Assembly: GCA_022496805.1 (NCBI GenBank)
Contig: CM040093.1
Location: 8,890,213-8,954,212 of the forward strand
DNA: 64,000 nt
Source: Pohlia nutans
Taxonomy: Eukaryota; Streptophyta; Bryopsida; Bryales; Mniaceae
Reading direction: 5' to 3'
Shown here piece after piece: positions 44,401 to 58,900 of the stretch. Positions within the stretch are counted from its first letter, which is position 1; each line of letters opens with the position of its first letter. A program made the position numbers and the translations under genes. The notes under the pieces were generated by a model that was not told where the DNA came from, made no database searches, and saw only the letters and a program-made list of their open reading frames with translations.

Positions 44401-47400
44401 TGCAATTACAGTATACTTTCAATCAAAGTTGCTATAGTAAATGATTTTGTGTAGTTTCAATATTCAAACTGCTCATTTCTACTTTCCTAATGAGTAGCTC
44501 TAATATTTGACTGCAAATCACATGGATTTTTTAGTGCATCTAATATCTAAAATCAATTTCTAACAAAACAAATTAAAGGTTTATGTGGGAAAATTTTGTA
44601 TCTAATAATACATAACAATTTAGATATAATGGCTTATACTTTTCAATTTTGAATTCATTTGCAAAGAACTACAAATATTCAAAACTCATATAGTCTCATT
44701 AAGACGGTAATGAGAATAAGAAGCAAATCAAACCTCTTCCATATCAATTTTTCCTTCAGATGATTCCAATTGTATAGCCATAACAAATGAAAATAATATT
44801 TTGTCTTTTTCAAATAGTGATCGACAAATATTACAATATAAATTGTACATGAAATGTTCAGCTAAAATCTTCAATCGGGTTTCTAATACATTTGATTTTT
44901 CACTATGTGCGATTGAAAAAATGAATAAATCGGTAAACCATGGAAGTGAATATTGATACATGGGTTCTATATTGCACATTTCTGTAGACAAAATTTGAAG
45001 AATACATTAATTTTAAAATTTGAAGAATAATATCAATACTCTTATGTATGAATACAAACTTATTATTTAATTTAATATGCATTCAAAAACATTTGTGTAA
45101 TATCGGTGGATTTTTAATATAGTAATTTTTACGACCATAATTTGTACCTGCAACACAAAAATATAAAATTGTGGCCGTAACAGCAACTGGAACGTATGAA
45201 TTTCGAGTTGTATCAATAATTCCTTCTGTAACTTCAGCTACTTTTTGTTTTTCTTGAATATCTTCTCCTAGAATTTTGGATTGAGACAATACCTGAAAAG
45301 TGGTAGTTTGATGCATAGTGTGAATTTGAATTGTTAATTAACAATTTAATGTAAATCATATGAATTAAATACAATGATTTTTTTAAAAATTAAAAAAATT
45401 ATATTCTCCATTTCAAATTTATATTTATTTATTATAAATGAAATTCCAAAATGGAAGAAACTAAGCTTTTTCTTAGGGAGCAAGAGGTCTTGGAGAGGCT
45501 CAAAAGAATTTTTTGGTTGTTTGGTATTGAAGTTTGTGAATTTATTTAATTTAATTTTGGAACGTTCAAGTTTCCATTGATTTATTGTATTTTTAATTTA
45601 TAAATGCACATGGTTGTATCCAAACCTACATTTGAACATGTAAGGTTAATAGTAAAAGTAATTGTTTATGATGATTAACTATTTTTGATAAGTTATTGTC
45701 AAAATTCATTTAATGCATAATGACATTAACCCCTGAAGGTTTCTTGGTGTCCCTAGAATTGACGGTTAGAGAAAAACCATCATAAAATACTATTTGGAGG
45801 TATACTTTGAAATTGATGTATGAATGAAAGTTTTAGATTTTGAATTTTAGATTCCATTTGTATGGTTAGATTCACTAATGTTGTCACCAATATTTTAGTA
45901 TAAAATTTAAAAGTTAAAATTTAAAATTCCTTCTAAATTTGATTACAAAAAAATATTAATATTTTTGAGTAAAATTTGTTGAAATGGATTTGAAATGAGA
46001 TACTCTTGACGAGGTGATTTTCTTAAATTTTTGTATTCAATAGACCTATGACCTCATTTTTGCAAGGCCACTTTTGAACTAAAGTCAATGCAAATTTTGG
46101 CTTGGTCAAAATTTCACATACTTCTACATTTGTAATTTTAGAGAAATATATACTCTAGTAACACCAAATCCAATCGTCAAATAGGACAACAACTTAATGA
46201 AGTATCTTCAAAAAAATGTTTCATGGTGAGAATGTTTATAAGAAGGAATATCTAGAAGAACAAAAAATGTCATCAACCCGAAATGGGTTGGTAAAATCTT
46301 TAGGGGTTAAAACTCATTTCCAACCTCAAATTTCAAAATTATGTCATTTTTTGCAGCCTTGCATTAGGTTAGTCTTTAACTCAATAAGTTTCCAATTTGG
46401 CTTAGAATATGTTTAAGTTATTTGAATTAAAGGATAAATTGCTGTAGACTTGAAAATTGCTTAACAATGTTATACAACAATTATTTATTAATGTTATTAA
46501 TATAAATATATGATGCAAATCTCTACATTAAGGTAGAAGTTTATTTTGTTCTATGAGGATTCCAAGTATTCTGCAAATGAGTGGTTTTCAAAAACATAGT
46601 TGAAAAAAATCTTTAAAAAGAAAGGTGCATGAAATTGATTTTACAAAATTGGTTCTACCATAATCAAAACATCATTATTTACACAAAAAATGGGTAATTC
46701 AACACCAATTGGGATATTGCAATTGTAGCAACAACACTTGCAATACTATTTGTTATAGAGGAAAAAAAATTCTTAATATCATTTGATAATTGAATGCTAA
46801 GATATTAACATATGTGTAAGTTGTAACCTTCTTCACTATGCGATATTTGTAAAATTTATCCTCCATATTAATGGGTAAATTTTTGTATCTATTTAACATG
46901 CTAAACATTCTTGTACCAAAATAGTCACAAGAGGCCTGCATTTTTTAATTTTTTTCAAAAAGCCCTCCAAAAGGGAACAAGCACAAAAAAAGAGTTTCAT
47001 ACAATTCCAACTCACGGGCCATGAGATATAGATTTATACATTTTTCAAATTCATTGAAAATTATAAATATTCTCAAAAATAAATAATGAATTTTTTTTCA
47101 TACTTTTTTAAGATTCTTTTCAAATGAAAGGTTTTGAATATTACATAAATTATTAGAAGTACAGATGGTAAAAATGTTTTTTAACTTTTCAAAATTATCT
47201 TCTCATGAAATGTTTTAAGGAACTTTTCATTATAAAATATCAAAAAAGTCCACAAAAGTATACATTAAGTTAGGTGTTAGCTGTTTTTATCTTCTTCTTT
47301 TTTATAATTTAAAAGAAATTGATGATTAATATAAGCTTCTTTATAGAAACAGAGAATTTTTACACGTCACATGACTAATACATGGTGACTACAAAGTAGT

Positions 47401-50400
47401 ATAAATAGTCACATGACACAAATAAGGTGGTTTATCTTAACTCCTAAAAGACCAAGAAGCCCAAATTGGGTCTCGTGTTGTATTTAAGTATGTTTGAGTA
47501 GGTCCTACGTGAACTCCCTTTACTTTAAATTTATTTATTTTTGTACCACTGATTCTAATGATATAAGATATGGTACCATCTAAATTATATTGTTCACATT
47601 GAATTTTTCATTTTAAACCCATGAATCCTTGGTTCACAAGCTTACTTTTTTTGAGGGAGAGTCTTGCTCATAACTTCTACTTCGTTGAACCAAATGGGGA
47701 TTTTAAAATACCAAAAAGAACATATTTAAGGCATCTATACTTCTTTAGAATAGAACCAAATTAAATTAAAACGAGAATCATGCTTAAAAAATATTTTAGG
47801 TGTAGAAATAAGGAAATCCATGTTCTTCAGGGGATTAATTTTCATTAAACTAAACTCTATGTATTTGGACTTTGATGATCACACCTGAATTCCGGTTTCG
47901 TCTTCCAAAATGTTGCCTTCTTGAGACAAGACTTCCAAGGTCTTGTCTTCAATTTCTTTCAACATCTGTTTGTTTTGAGCTCCTTGGATGATGAGTTGAT
48001 TTTTTTGGGCTTCCAAATCTGGTCTTTCCTTTGCAACAGCAATTCCCAAAAGCTGATCTATAAGACCTTCTGTTGTGATCATGAAGTTCAGTAGTGTTAC
48101 CTGTGCATAATAATCACATGTCTTTTTTGAGTATCCACTAGACACGAAGGTAGAAATACAATAGAGTTAACCGAAAAGAAGCTCCCAAAGAGGAAACTCA
48201 GCTCAAACTCATGTTAGACTCGTTTTGAGTTGAAGAAAGCTCCAAAACTAAGACTAAGCCGAGTTTCTAAATTCTCCAAAACAAGCATCTGACAGTATCT
48301 TAGCTGCGGGCCCCTTAGTTGCGAACACGTCCCCCCCAACCCTCAATTGCTATTCAATTCGAGACCAAGTTACTATTCACTGAAAATATGTGACAATGGA
48401 TTTTATTTTTAGTGACAAGACTCTTGTTTGACTCCTGTTGCAACCTCTTTTGTTTTCGGTTAACTCAAATACATCGAGAAAATGAGAAGTTTTGCATACC
48501 GTAAATACACGATCAGATTCATCCATAGGGTGTCAAATATTTAATTAATATTCTAAATACAAATTCAACACTTATATTGTATGAAAATTTTCCTTCTTTA
48601 AATTTGAAAAGAAAGTGAAAAGAACTTCCTAAAATTTTGGCCCTCGTTAAAATAATATAATTGGTGTTGAAGCCGACCATGTAGTACGTTATACTGGTAT
48701 TAGAAATGGGAGTTACGGCAAGGAGTTATTTTTCATAGAGAGAAGGAAATATCATGTAGGGACGATCTGATTCCAATTTTTTATACAAATTTTTTAAGTG
48801 AAAAGTTTACTAAACTCTGAAACTGTTTTCTAGACTCTTCAATAACCAAGTATTTTCATAGACAATTTTGTATAAAGAATCACCCAAAACCAATAGGTCA
48901 TTTTGTCCATGAACTGTGCCTATCCACTTCTCCTACCAATTCAAAGTGAAATGATAGCTCTTGGAAGTTCTCAAACTCGAGTCAAGACTAAGTTAAGTTG
49001 GAAGGACATTGACAAGTGGCACCTATGTAGTGGAAAGGCACAAGTCTAAATAATGAACTCGTTTGTCCAACATTAAATTTCTTTGTACAGAATAAAAGCC
49101 AAAGAAATTTCGAGTCCCAAGCTTAATAATGCTACATGTATTGGGTCTCAAAAAAACAGACTCTTAATTTACTCCAGTGACAAAAAGAAGCAAAAGCTCT
49201 TTTACTTTACAACAATATAATATCATACAATATTATAGCAATTTGAATGACTAAATAAATATTATTACTATATCTATTGTTCTAATATTTCTTTATTTAA
49301 GATAATGATCAAAAAATATCCTTGATTCTATAATGAAGACTAATAAATAATTACATAATAAGAAGAAAGTATAATAATAACAATAATAATAATATTGATA
49401 TGTAAACCTTGGCAGAAATCTCAGGACTATAATGCGGATTTCGAAGTTTGGTTGTGATGTACAAATGAAATTTATCTGAATATTCAATAATATTATCACC
49501 AAGTCTAATACAAATAGAACCACTTTGTTTGAATGTTTGTCTCAATAGCAAAGGCTCTAAAGCCACATCAAGTTCAGCACCCACATTTTCAAGAAGGACA
49601 GGCTTCCCAAACTACAAATCACAAATAATTATTAAATACTTTATGAAAGCAGATTAGAAAAGTGATTACTACCAATAAAATTTGTTTAAACTATATTTTA
49701 TTAATCTACAGTGAAACATATTATGGTATACATTTGTTTATGTTTTAAAAACCCATCTTTTTCAAAAGACCATATTGATTATATAGAATAGAATCTGATA
49801 TTATAATTGTCCAAAATGTCTTGTAATTATCTATTTTAAGTGTAATACATAGATTAGGCATGTCAAAAATTAATTTTCACTATTTAGGAAATTTTACAAT
49901 TAAAATTTTAATTTTATGATTACAAGAGTAAAATTTTCAATTTGTAATCACTCAAGAGATTATAATACTCATGATAATTAGTGTACATGCCAACTCTCCA
50001 CATAACTCGGATGCAAGGTTATTCTACAACTTTATTTCAATTCTCAAAAATCTTATAGACATGTATTTATTTTTTATTTTTTTCTTCCAAAGCTAATTGT
50101 AAAGTATGGGATTCCATTACAACATATGTTTATTCAATCTTTTAATTCACTCATTCACATTTTGATAAGTATGAAATAGTATTTTTTTCAATTCTTTTAT
50201 TGTCCATTTTCTTTTCTTTCTTTTAAGGATTATAATTTTTTCAAGTTTTCCATTAGTAGTGTAGAAATAAATCCACTCTAATGAACTTGATATCCAATAA
50301 TAGCTTACAAAATTAAAAATTGGATTATGTTGAATTGTATTTGGATTCTAAAGTTTAAAAGTACATAACATTCATGAGCTCCTTTTGTTTGGTCCTTTTA

Positions 50401-52908
50401 CTACAATGCTACTATAGAGACATCATTCATCATCTAATGAAGAATAGTGCTTTTCCAATACCTTTCGTTCAAGATTTTTCTTATAGAAAAAAGACTAAAG
50501 AAAAGGACCATACTAAGCTAGTTTAATTTTTTTATGATTTATTGTGCGTTCAAATACCGATATGAAAACAATATTTTATCGGTGTAAGCATCACATGTTA
50601 TCTTAAAGACTTACTTCATTCCACATTTAATAAATTAACATGACAAAATCATCCATATGTAATGTTTTTCAAATGATATGCTATTTTCATTAAAATTTCA
50701 ACATTTCAACCAACAAAATTTGTTTATACCTATGGGTAGTACTAGTATATTACTTACCTGAATAGAATTTTCAAGTTTACGTAAAAAATCTCCATCTGTT
50801 AATTTTGTGATCACCAGTTTTGTTCCTTCCATATTTTTGATCCATTTATTTGCTTGACCCTAAATCAAACCAAAAGTAAGGTGTTATTAAATGTCATATA
50901 TTATTGGTTTAAAATCGAGATAGAAAAAAATTAAGAATTAATGAATAATTATAATTGGACATTACTTTCTCACTTGTAGATTGATTTTTTAATGTTTAAT
51001 TGATATGTAAGGTATTTACTTGAGGATCAATCATTAATGGCCAACGATGGCACTTAGAAACAATAGCTCCATTGTCTATAGAACTTTGATCCTTAGGTAA
51101 ACCAGCAATGGTCCATGCTCGAATGGTTACAGGATCAGAAAGAATCAAACTAAGAGAAAAATTTGATGAACAAGGAATTTTCTTTCCCTTACACGTACTC
51201 AACCAATCCTACAGTGTCACCAAAAGCAATTTTTGATTTATAAAATGATACTTACTTCAATATACAATAACATTGTATATATTTTTAATTCAATATACAC
51301 TGGTAGAAAGGTGTACTTGGAGCACCAAGTTACAATGCTAGAGCCTAATGCCAAAAGTCCATTTAGACAATAAATTAATGCTCAAATGGGCCTCTTGTAC
51401 ATACCATATTTTGGCAGATAGATAGATAGATAGATAGATAGAAACTCCGGCCTCTTTCAAGGCCGGCGTGAAGAAAGTGTCTGTTCGTAATGTTAATGAC
51501 CCAGTGCCCACTGGACAAGGGCAATTGGAACAAAACCATATTTTGGTACTATAACTTGGTGCCACAAGTAACCTTTTTTTTATTAGTAATACAACAACAT
51601 TGTATATCTTTTAATTCAATATACAACAACGCTATATGTTTTTTAATTAATAGAATGAATTACTGTTGAAAATTTAATGAAAATTTATAATGATTTATAT
51701 TTAATTAAATAATAAGAATACTAGGATTTTTTTTTATTAATTTAATATTTTGAATAGAATATTTAAGAAGGTACGTTGTTGTTAGTTTTATAAAGATGCT
51801 AATGTTTTGTAACTAGTGATTTTTCAAAAATTACGTTGTATTGATAGAAATTTATTAAAAATAAAATAATAAAATAAAATAATAAAATAACATTGTAAAC
51901 AAAATTTATATAAAGGATTAAATTAAATGACTTTTGTAGTTTATTTTTATTTTAAAATAAATCTCATTTTACTTACATCGACTATTTTATCTCTAAATGT
52001 AGGTGTAAAAGTTCCAAGATAAGCGACCATTCCAGCACAAAGTAAAATGTCTCCGGTCAATTTGACATACATTTGTCCAAACATTTCAGCTGAAGCCGTC
52101 CACCTTGTTTTTTCATCCCCCAAGCCAGTCATCAATTGATTGGCTCGTTCAATTTTAGTTTGAGTAAAATCAGCTTCATCTTGCACCTTCTTCTTCTTTG
52201 CCATTGCTTCTCGAAGTTGAGCATCTAAAACCGCTAGTTTATCTTCTACCTATTATCATAAAAATAATTATAAAAATAATTAATGAAGTATTTTGTAGAT
52301 TGTTAGGGTGTTTTGTTTTAGGGATCCCATGTGTGAAATTGACTTTTATAATCATGAAAGTATACTATTTATATGAACGTTATTTATGGAATTCTATTTA
52401 TAAATAAATAAATTAAAAAAAAACTTTTCTAGAATTTTTGAATTGAGAATAGAATAATTTGCAAAAGAAGTCATCAATGAGTATTTTTAAGATGATAATT
52501 CATAATTTTTAATAGATTTTTTTTTTATTAAATTACATTTTTGAATTATTTTTTATCAATTTTCAACTATGTGAGAATAGTTATAATAATTAAATTTGCC
52601 ATGAAAAAAATAAAAATAAAAGAAAAGGACCAAGTAAATGATAGAATCAAATAATTCTACACAACAAGGGTGGTGGTGATTTATGTGAATCCCATTGTTC
52701 ATAGAAAACATATAGAGTTTCAAATGAACTTATTATTCATGGATAGAATGTTGCATGAACTATAGTGGAAATAAGAGTTGACCATTTTTTATTTTAACAT
52801 ATTACTAAAAATATCTTAATTCCAAAAAATCAATTTAAAAACCTTATAAGTTGTTGCATATTATAATAATAATAATAATAATAGTAATAATAGTAATAAT
52901 AATAGTAA

Positions 52909-52947
<39 letters not shown>

Positions 52948-55900
52948 AATTGTTGGCCTAAAGACCATCACTAGTACAAAAATACTCCAATTTATATTTC
53001 CTAAACTGGCTTTCTCAAAACTCTTTAACAAAATTTAACAAGATTTAACATATTTAAAAACAAAATAAAATAAACAATATTAATAATAATAAATCCATCC
53101 ATAAAACATAAACTAGGATGATTTTGTACTAGCGCATTGTAGATAAAGAGTCAGTTGGAGATAGTTCAACTGTCTAAACCTCTAGGACAAAGGTAGCGAG
53201 GTTTAATGTTGCATACATACATATTTATTTATTCTTCTTCTTGTATATTTTTATTTTTTACAAAAAGAGTACATCAATTCAGTGTATGATAGCGTACCAC
53301 TTTCAAATCAGCTTGTTTTAATGCTAATTGAGCCATAACTTCATTGTATTCAGCTTCAGCAGCTTTAAGAGCTGCAACTTTTGGAGCCACAATTTTAGAG
53401 GCTTTGTCATACGCTTCCATGGCTCCAATCCAAGAACATAACCCAAAGGCAGCTTTTGATATTTTTGCTATAAGAGCAGGTGCAAAAGCAGGATTTGCCA
53501 AATACCTGTTTCCATTGCCATTTTAATTATTGTGTTATATATATATATATATATATATATATTCACTTTTAAAATTTATATTTTTATAATTTTTACATTG
53601 AATCTTATCCTTAAAAGACCAAGAAGCCCAAATTGAACCTCATGTTTTTTTTAGCATATTTAAACAAGTCCTATATAGTCTTCTTTTAGTTCAAATTTAT
53701 TTGTATTTTGACCAACGCATACGATGTTCTTAACCCTTAAACGTCTAGAGAGCCCATTCCGGCCAATATTATACGGCTGTATTTCATTGTATTTGGAATG
53801 GTTCTACACCTCCTATGAGTTTCATATCAAAAGTGAAGTTAAAATTCATGTCTACTTGGTCTTAATAAGCTATTGGGATTTCAATTTGGAACTTTCTACT
53901 TACAACAAATGTCAAATATACAGCAACGTATATACTATCCCCAAGGACCTTTAAGGGTTAATCAATCCCGGTGAGATAAAATTTGACCCCATTTGAATTA
54001 TATTTTTCACAATTCGATCAATTGAATTTGTCATTTCAAAAACATGAATCCTTGATCGATTAAGGGTTATATCGTAGAGGTTTATATATCCTATTCATAA
54101 TTAAATAATTATTTTAACTAAAATAACCAAAATTTGGTAGATATTACGCCTCAAAGATTAAATTGTTGAAAACCGATTTCTTGGTTTCACTCTATTAATT
54201 TTCCTACTATTTAGGTTGAGTGTTTTATTTTTTCAAAAAATAGGAATATCCGAAATATTCATACCAATAATTAAAAGATGAAATCTTAAAATAAAGTAAT
54301 CATTTTGTTTCGTGGGCGATGAACACAATTGGCCTCAACAGTAGGGATTGTACTCATATTTTATTTTTCATTTAACTCGAATTTGAATATAGGATTTAGA
54401 ATATAATTATTCTAGTACTTTGGTATAACATACACACATACATATATGTATGGAAATGTGAGTAATTAACACTTACTGTCGAATTTGGAGAATAATTTCA
54501 GGAGATATATTGTCTTTGTCATATTCCTTCAAACTTTTTAGAAAATCGTTATCAGCAAGCATTTTTTTACTACTCTCCCAGTAATCTTCAATCATCTGTT
54601 TTAAGAGAATTTAAAATATTTTGGAAGAAAATTCATGTCAAAAATTATAATAATGTATTTCATCATCGGGCGATGGCATGATATGGGTACCCCCTCCTAA
54701 AATATAGTGCGATTTTTCAAAAATATTCTTTTGGTAAGAAAAAAATATTGAAAAATTACAAAAATTAGATGGTGTTATAGGCGCCATGGCTCCAGCTATA
54801 TACATGGTGTTAAAGACGAAATTTCTAGCACACATAAAATGAGTTAAACATAAGTCACACATAATGAGACGCGTCTCACAAGTACCCATTTCAGGCCATT
54901 ACCCCATTACAAATACATTTCAATCAATTTTATATACCATACCCCAAAATATGGTGTAAAAAAAAAAAAATCAAAAATTGAATATTTGAATTTTGAATTT
55001 TTTTTTTGAATTTTTTTGTATGGTAAAATTAGAATCTTGAAGAATATTTGTAAAAAATGGCATCTGCCAAAATGGAATTTTCAAAAAAATAATTATTATT
55101 TGACGGGCATGTGTTGAACCTGGTATGTGGGTATGATAATGTATGAATTTGAATGTTGAGAAATGGAATTTTGTCATACAAAATTTTAAAATAAATTTTT
55201 TACAACCTTTCCTGAACCCCCAGGGTCTTTCATTCGAGTTGGTTTGATGTTTTTCATAATACACACTGCTTCCATAACAAGTTTTACTCCAGCCGGAGGG
55301 CTTTTCATTCCTTTTAATTCGGAGATGTCATTTTTGGTCAGTGTATCCAATGCCTACATAAATGCAATTAAAGGTTTTATTTGAAAAATAGAAAAAACAA
55401 AAAATAATAATAATATATAAATTCAATTTTAAAACAATAAGAATAGAAAAAATCATTCCTAGCATAGGACGGAAGGCACTAGTACCCAATAGTTATGTTT
55501 TTTGGTATGGTTTTTTTAACACTCTTTAACAAAATAATTTGTTAAATCATATTAACCCCTAAACGTCCAACCGTTCAAAAAGTGGACGATGTGCAAATTT
55601 AAACACAGTTTTATCATCCGTCATTGACTTTTTGCAGTGTGGGTTTTTTACTGTAAATTTTATGGGAAGTTAGCTTCATGCATGTGTGATCTGATTAGAA
55701 AGAGAATGATTTGTGAAAATTTCATGCCTCATTTCATGTTGTAGTGATTCATCCAAAATTTCGAAGATTTCAGTGTAAAAGTGCTCTTAAAAAATTCAAC
55801 TCATAAAACTAACAATCAAAAATTCTCCAAAAATCACTACACTTAGGGTATTACATTTCAACCAATCACAACAAATTTCATGCACAAATTGTCAATATCT

Positions 55901-58900
55901 TATTCGTAATCAAATTACAAAAGAATTTTCAATTTCAAGTTTCAAATTTCATACAAAAATATTGGTGATAGCAATCGTAGATCTAAATGTATGAATAGAA
56001 TCTAAAATTCATAATGTACAACTTCTATTCATATATCAAGTTCAAAATATCCCTCTTAGTTACATTTTATAAGACATCTTTGAAATTCTCCAAATCTAGA
56101 GAGGGGCGAGGACGTTTAGGGGTTAAAGAGCATCAGAAAAATCCATCTCAGAAAATGTAAACTAGGGTGGATTTGTACTAGTGAGGATGGTGAAAGGATG
56201 TTTGATTAATGAACTCTAATATCACGAATGTGATCTTATTTTTTTAATATTAATTAATAGGATAACATATGTGATTATCCAATCACGCTCAAAAAATAAA
56301 TTAGGTAACTTCATCAATAAATATGAGTTGACTTCTATCATAATCAAATAAAAATTGAAGAATAAATAATTTTCTTGCAAACTTTGTAAGATGATACTTA
56401 CAAATGATTGTCTTTACTTACATATTATTGAAAAGATATTGAATGTAAGTGTTAAAAATAGCATTGTACCGTACAATGTGCATTGTATTAATTCCTAAAC
56501 GTCAATCCGTCCAGAATGTGGATGATGGCCAGAATCAAACACAGATTTCTCATCTATCATTGACTTTTTGAAGTGTGGATTTTTTACTATATATTTTATG
56601 GAAAGTTAGCTTCATGCATGTGTGATTCGATTAGAAACGGGATGATTTGTGAAATTTCCATGCCTCATTTCATGTTGTAGTGAAAATTTTGAAGATTTCA
56701 GTGTAAAACTTATCTTTAAAAATTCAATTCATAAAATTAAGCAAACAAAAAATCTCCAAAAATCACTACATTTAGAGTATTACATTTCAACTAATCACAA
56801 CAAATTTCATGTCAATATCTTATTTGTAATCAAATTACAAAAGAATTTTCAATTTCAAGTTTCAAATTTTATACAAAAATATTGGCGATAGCAATCCTAA
56901 ATCCAACCGTATGGATAAAATCTAAAATTTATAATGTACAACTTTTATTCATGCATCAAGTTCAAAATATCCCTCTGTGGTGCATTTTATGATGCATCTT
57001 TGCAAAACTGCCAAATTTGGAGAGGGGTGAGGACGCTTAGGGGTTAAATTTATCATTAAATTTTATTATTGAAATACTAGGTGGGTCCGTGCCGGAGTGA
57101 CTCTAATATAACACGACCATTTCAAAGATGGAACTGTCGTGGGGAGCATGTGTATGTGCACCACCCTAATATAATATATGATGCATAAATTTATAAATAT
57201 ATATACATATATTTACTTTAAGAGCCGATTCTAAAATAGGCATAACAAGAGCTAATTCCGCTTCAGTATCCAGTTTAATCACTGAAGCTGCTTCTGCTTT
57301 AATATTGGCAGCTGCTTCTTCAACCAAAACAACTGCTTTGACTTTATTTGCTTCTGTGGTTTCTTTGTCAATAACCTAGTCACAAATATTTAAATAAATA
57401 TTTAATTACAAAATATAAAAATAATCATAAAATAATATTAATCAATAACAACATGTCATGAAGTTGCAAAAATATTAAATGTTTGGATGTTCTTAAGATA
57501 TTTTTTAGTTAAATAATGTTTAATTAATTTCAAACCTTAAGAAGATCCATGACTTCATTTGATGATTTTTGTAGCATTGGTTGAAGGGCCTCAAGTTCAA
57601 GCGACATAGCATTAACATCATTAGCTGATTGTTCAAGCTTCATCAATCCCATTTCATACCTACATATAGTAATTATTAATAAATTTATGATGTTTTATAA
57701 GTGTACGATCAATAAAAAAATACTTTAAATATATATGATTACATGTAGTAAAAATCATATTTTAAAATAAAATTTTAAAAGAAAACATTTAGTTATTTTA
57801 TAATCTACACTTTTCAAATGGAATTCCAAAGAATGTTTATACCAATATTTTTTTCAACAACTATACACATCGTTTAAATATTTAAAAAATGAATAAATAA
57901 ATAAATGAAAAATCTATTATATGTTTGTATTTAAAAGGTAAAAAACCAAGGATTTGTTGATAAATTAAAAAAAATTCATTATTAATATAGTTATCAAATT
58001 GAATGACTGGGTTTATTTAAAATAATTGCAATACCGTTTTTTGAATGCTGTTGTTTCGTTTTGTTTTTGTTCCAATAAGATTTTAAAAGAAGATATAAGT
58101 TCAAGAAAACTTGTTGGTGTAACGTAACAATATCGTCGAGCTAATTTATAATATTCAATGGCCAAATCCTGAGTTTAAATCAAAACATTATGCAAAAGTA
58201 TTGAATGATCAACTTAAAAGTAAAAAATATTAAATAAATATAGGGTCAATGTTCCTATGACTGCTTATGTACCAACGATTGCGCACTTATGTCTTTATGA
58301 CTAAGCAAAATGAGGAACAATGAAATTCAACATCCTTTTGATCCTTATATAAAAAGAAGGTAATTTTAGATTACACTCACTTACAAAAGTAACACTTTGT
58401 TGAATAAATGTAAACATTAACTTTATTTTTGAGATTGTGATGGATTTTATCTTAATTTTGTTTAAATAATAAAGAATAGGGACACTACAATAGTTGTGAG
58501 CAATAATAGGGATGAATACCCTACTTTGTAAAGATTTTACCTGAACCGAGGTATGAAAAAAGACTGTCATATCAACAAGTTCACGAATAAGTTTTCTTTC
58601 AACATTTATTTCAGCTAAAAATCGAGTTGCAACAGATTTCAATGCCTATATCCATATACAATAAATTTAGATTGATGTATATATTTAGAATAATTATAAT
58701 TTATTTATGAGAAAACAAGAATCATTGATAGTATTAAAATAATTAATATATTAGCTTGCAAATTGCAACTCAATCTTTGCAATCACAACATTCTATACTC
58801 AATCAAAGAATGTACCATTAATGCTTATGAGGAGCATTAATGAATAGGCCAAAGTGTGGTGTCCAAGGCCAATGTGGACCTTGGGCACTATGTTGTGACA

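Larger units (their letters stand above)
51314..51570. mobile_element. MITE carrying a nested retroposed element, dynein intron 13
   Basis: TACTTGGAGCACCAAGTTAC at the left and TACTTGTGGCACCAAGTTAT read inward from the right are inverted ends. The element is split by the SINE-like insert at 51415-51534, so without it only about 125 bp would remain. Confidence 0.6.

Noticed and set aside
53100..53230. Short AT-poor patch in a dynein intron considered as an extra exon
   Set aside because: Exons 12 and 13 already join in phase with continuous stalk coiled coil.
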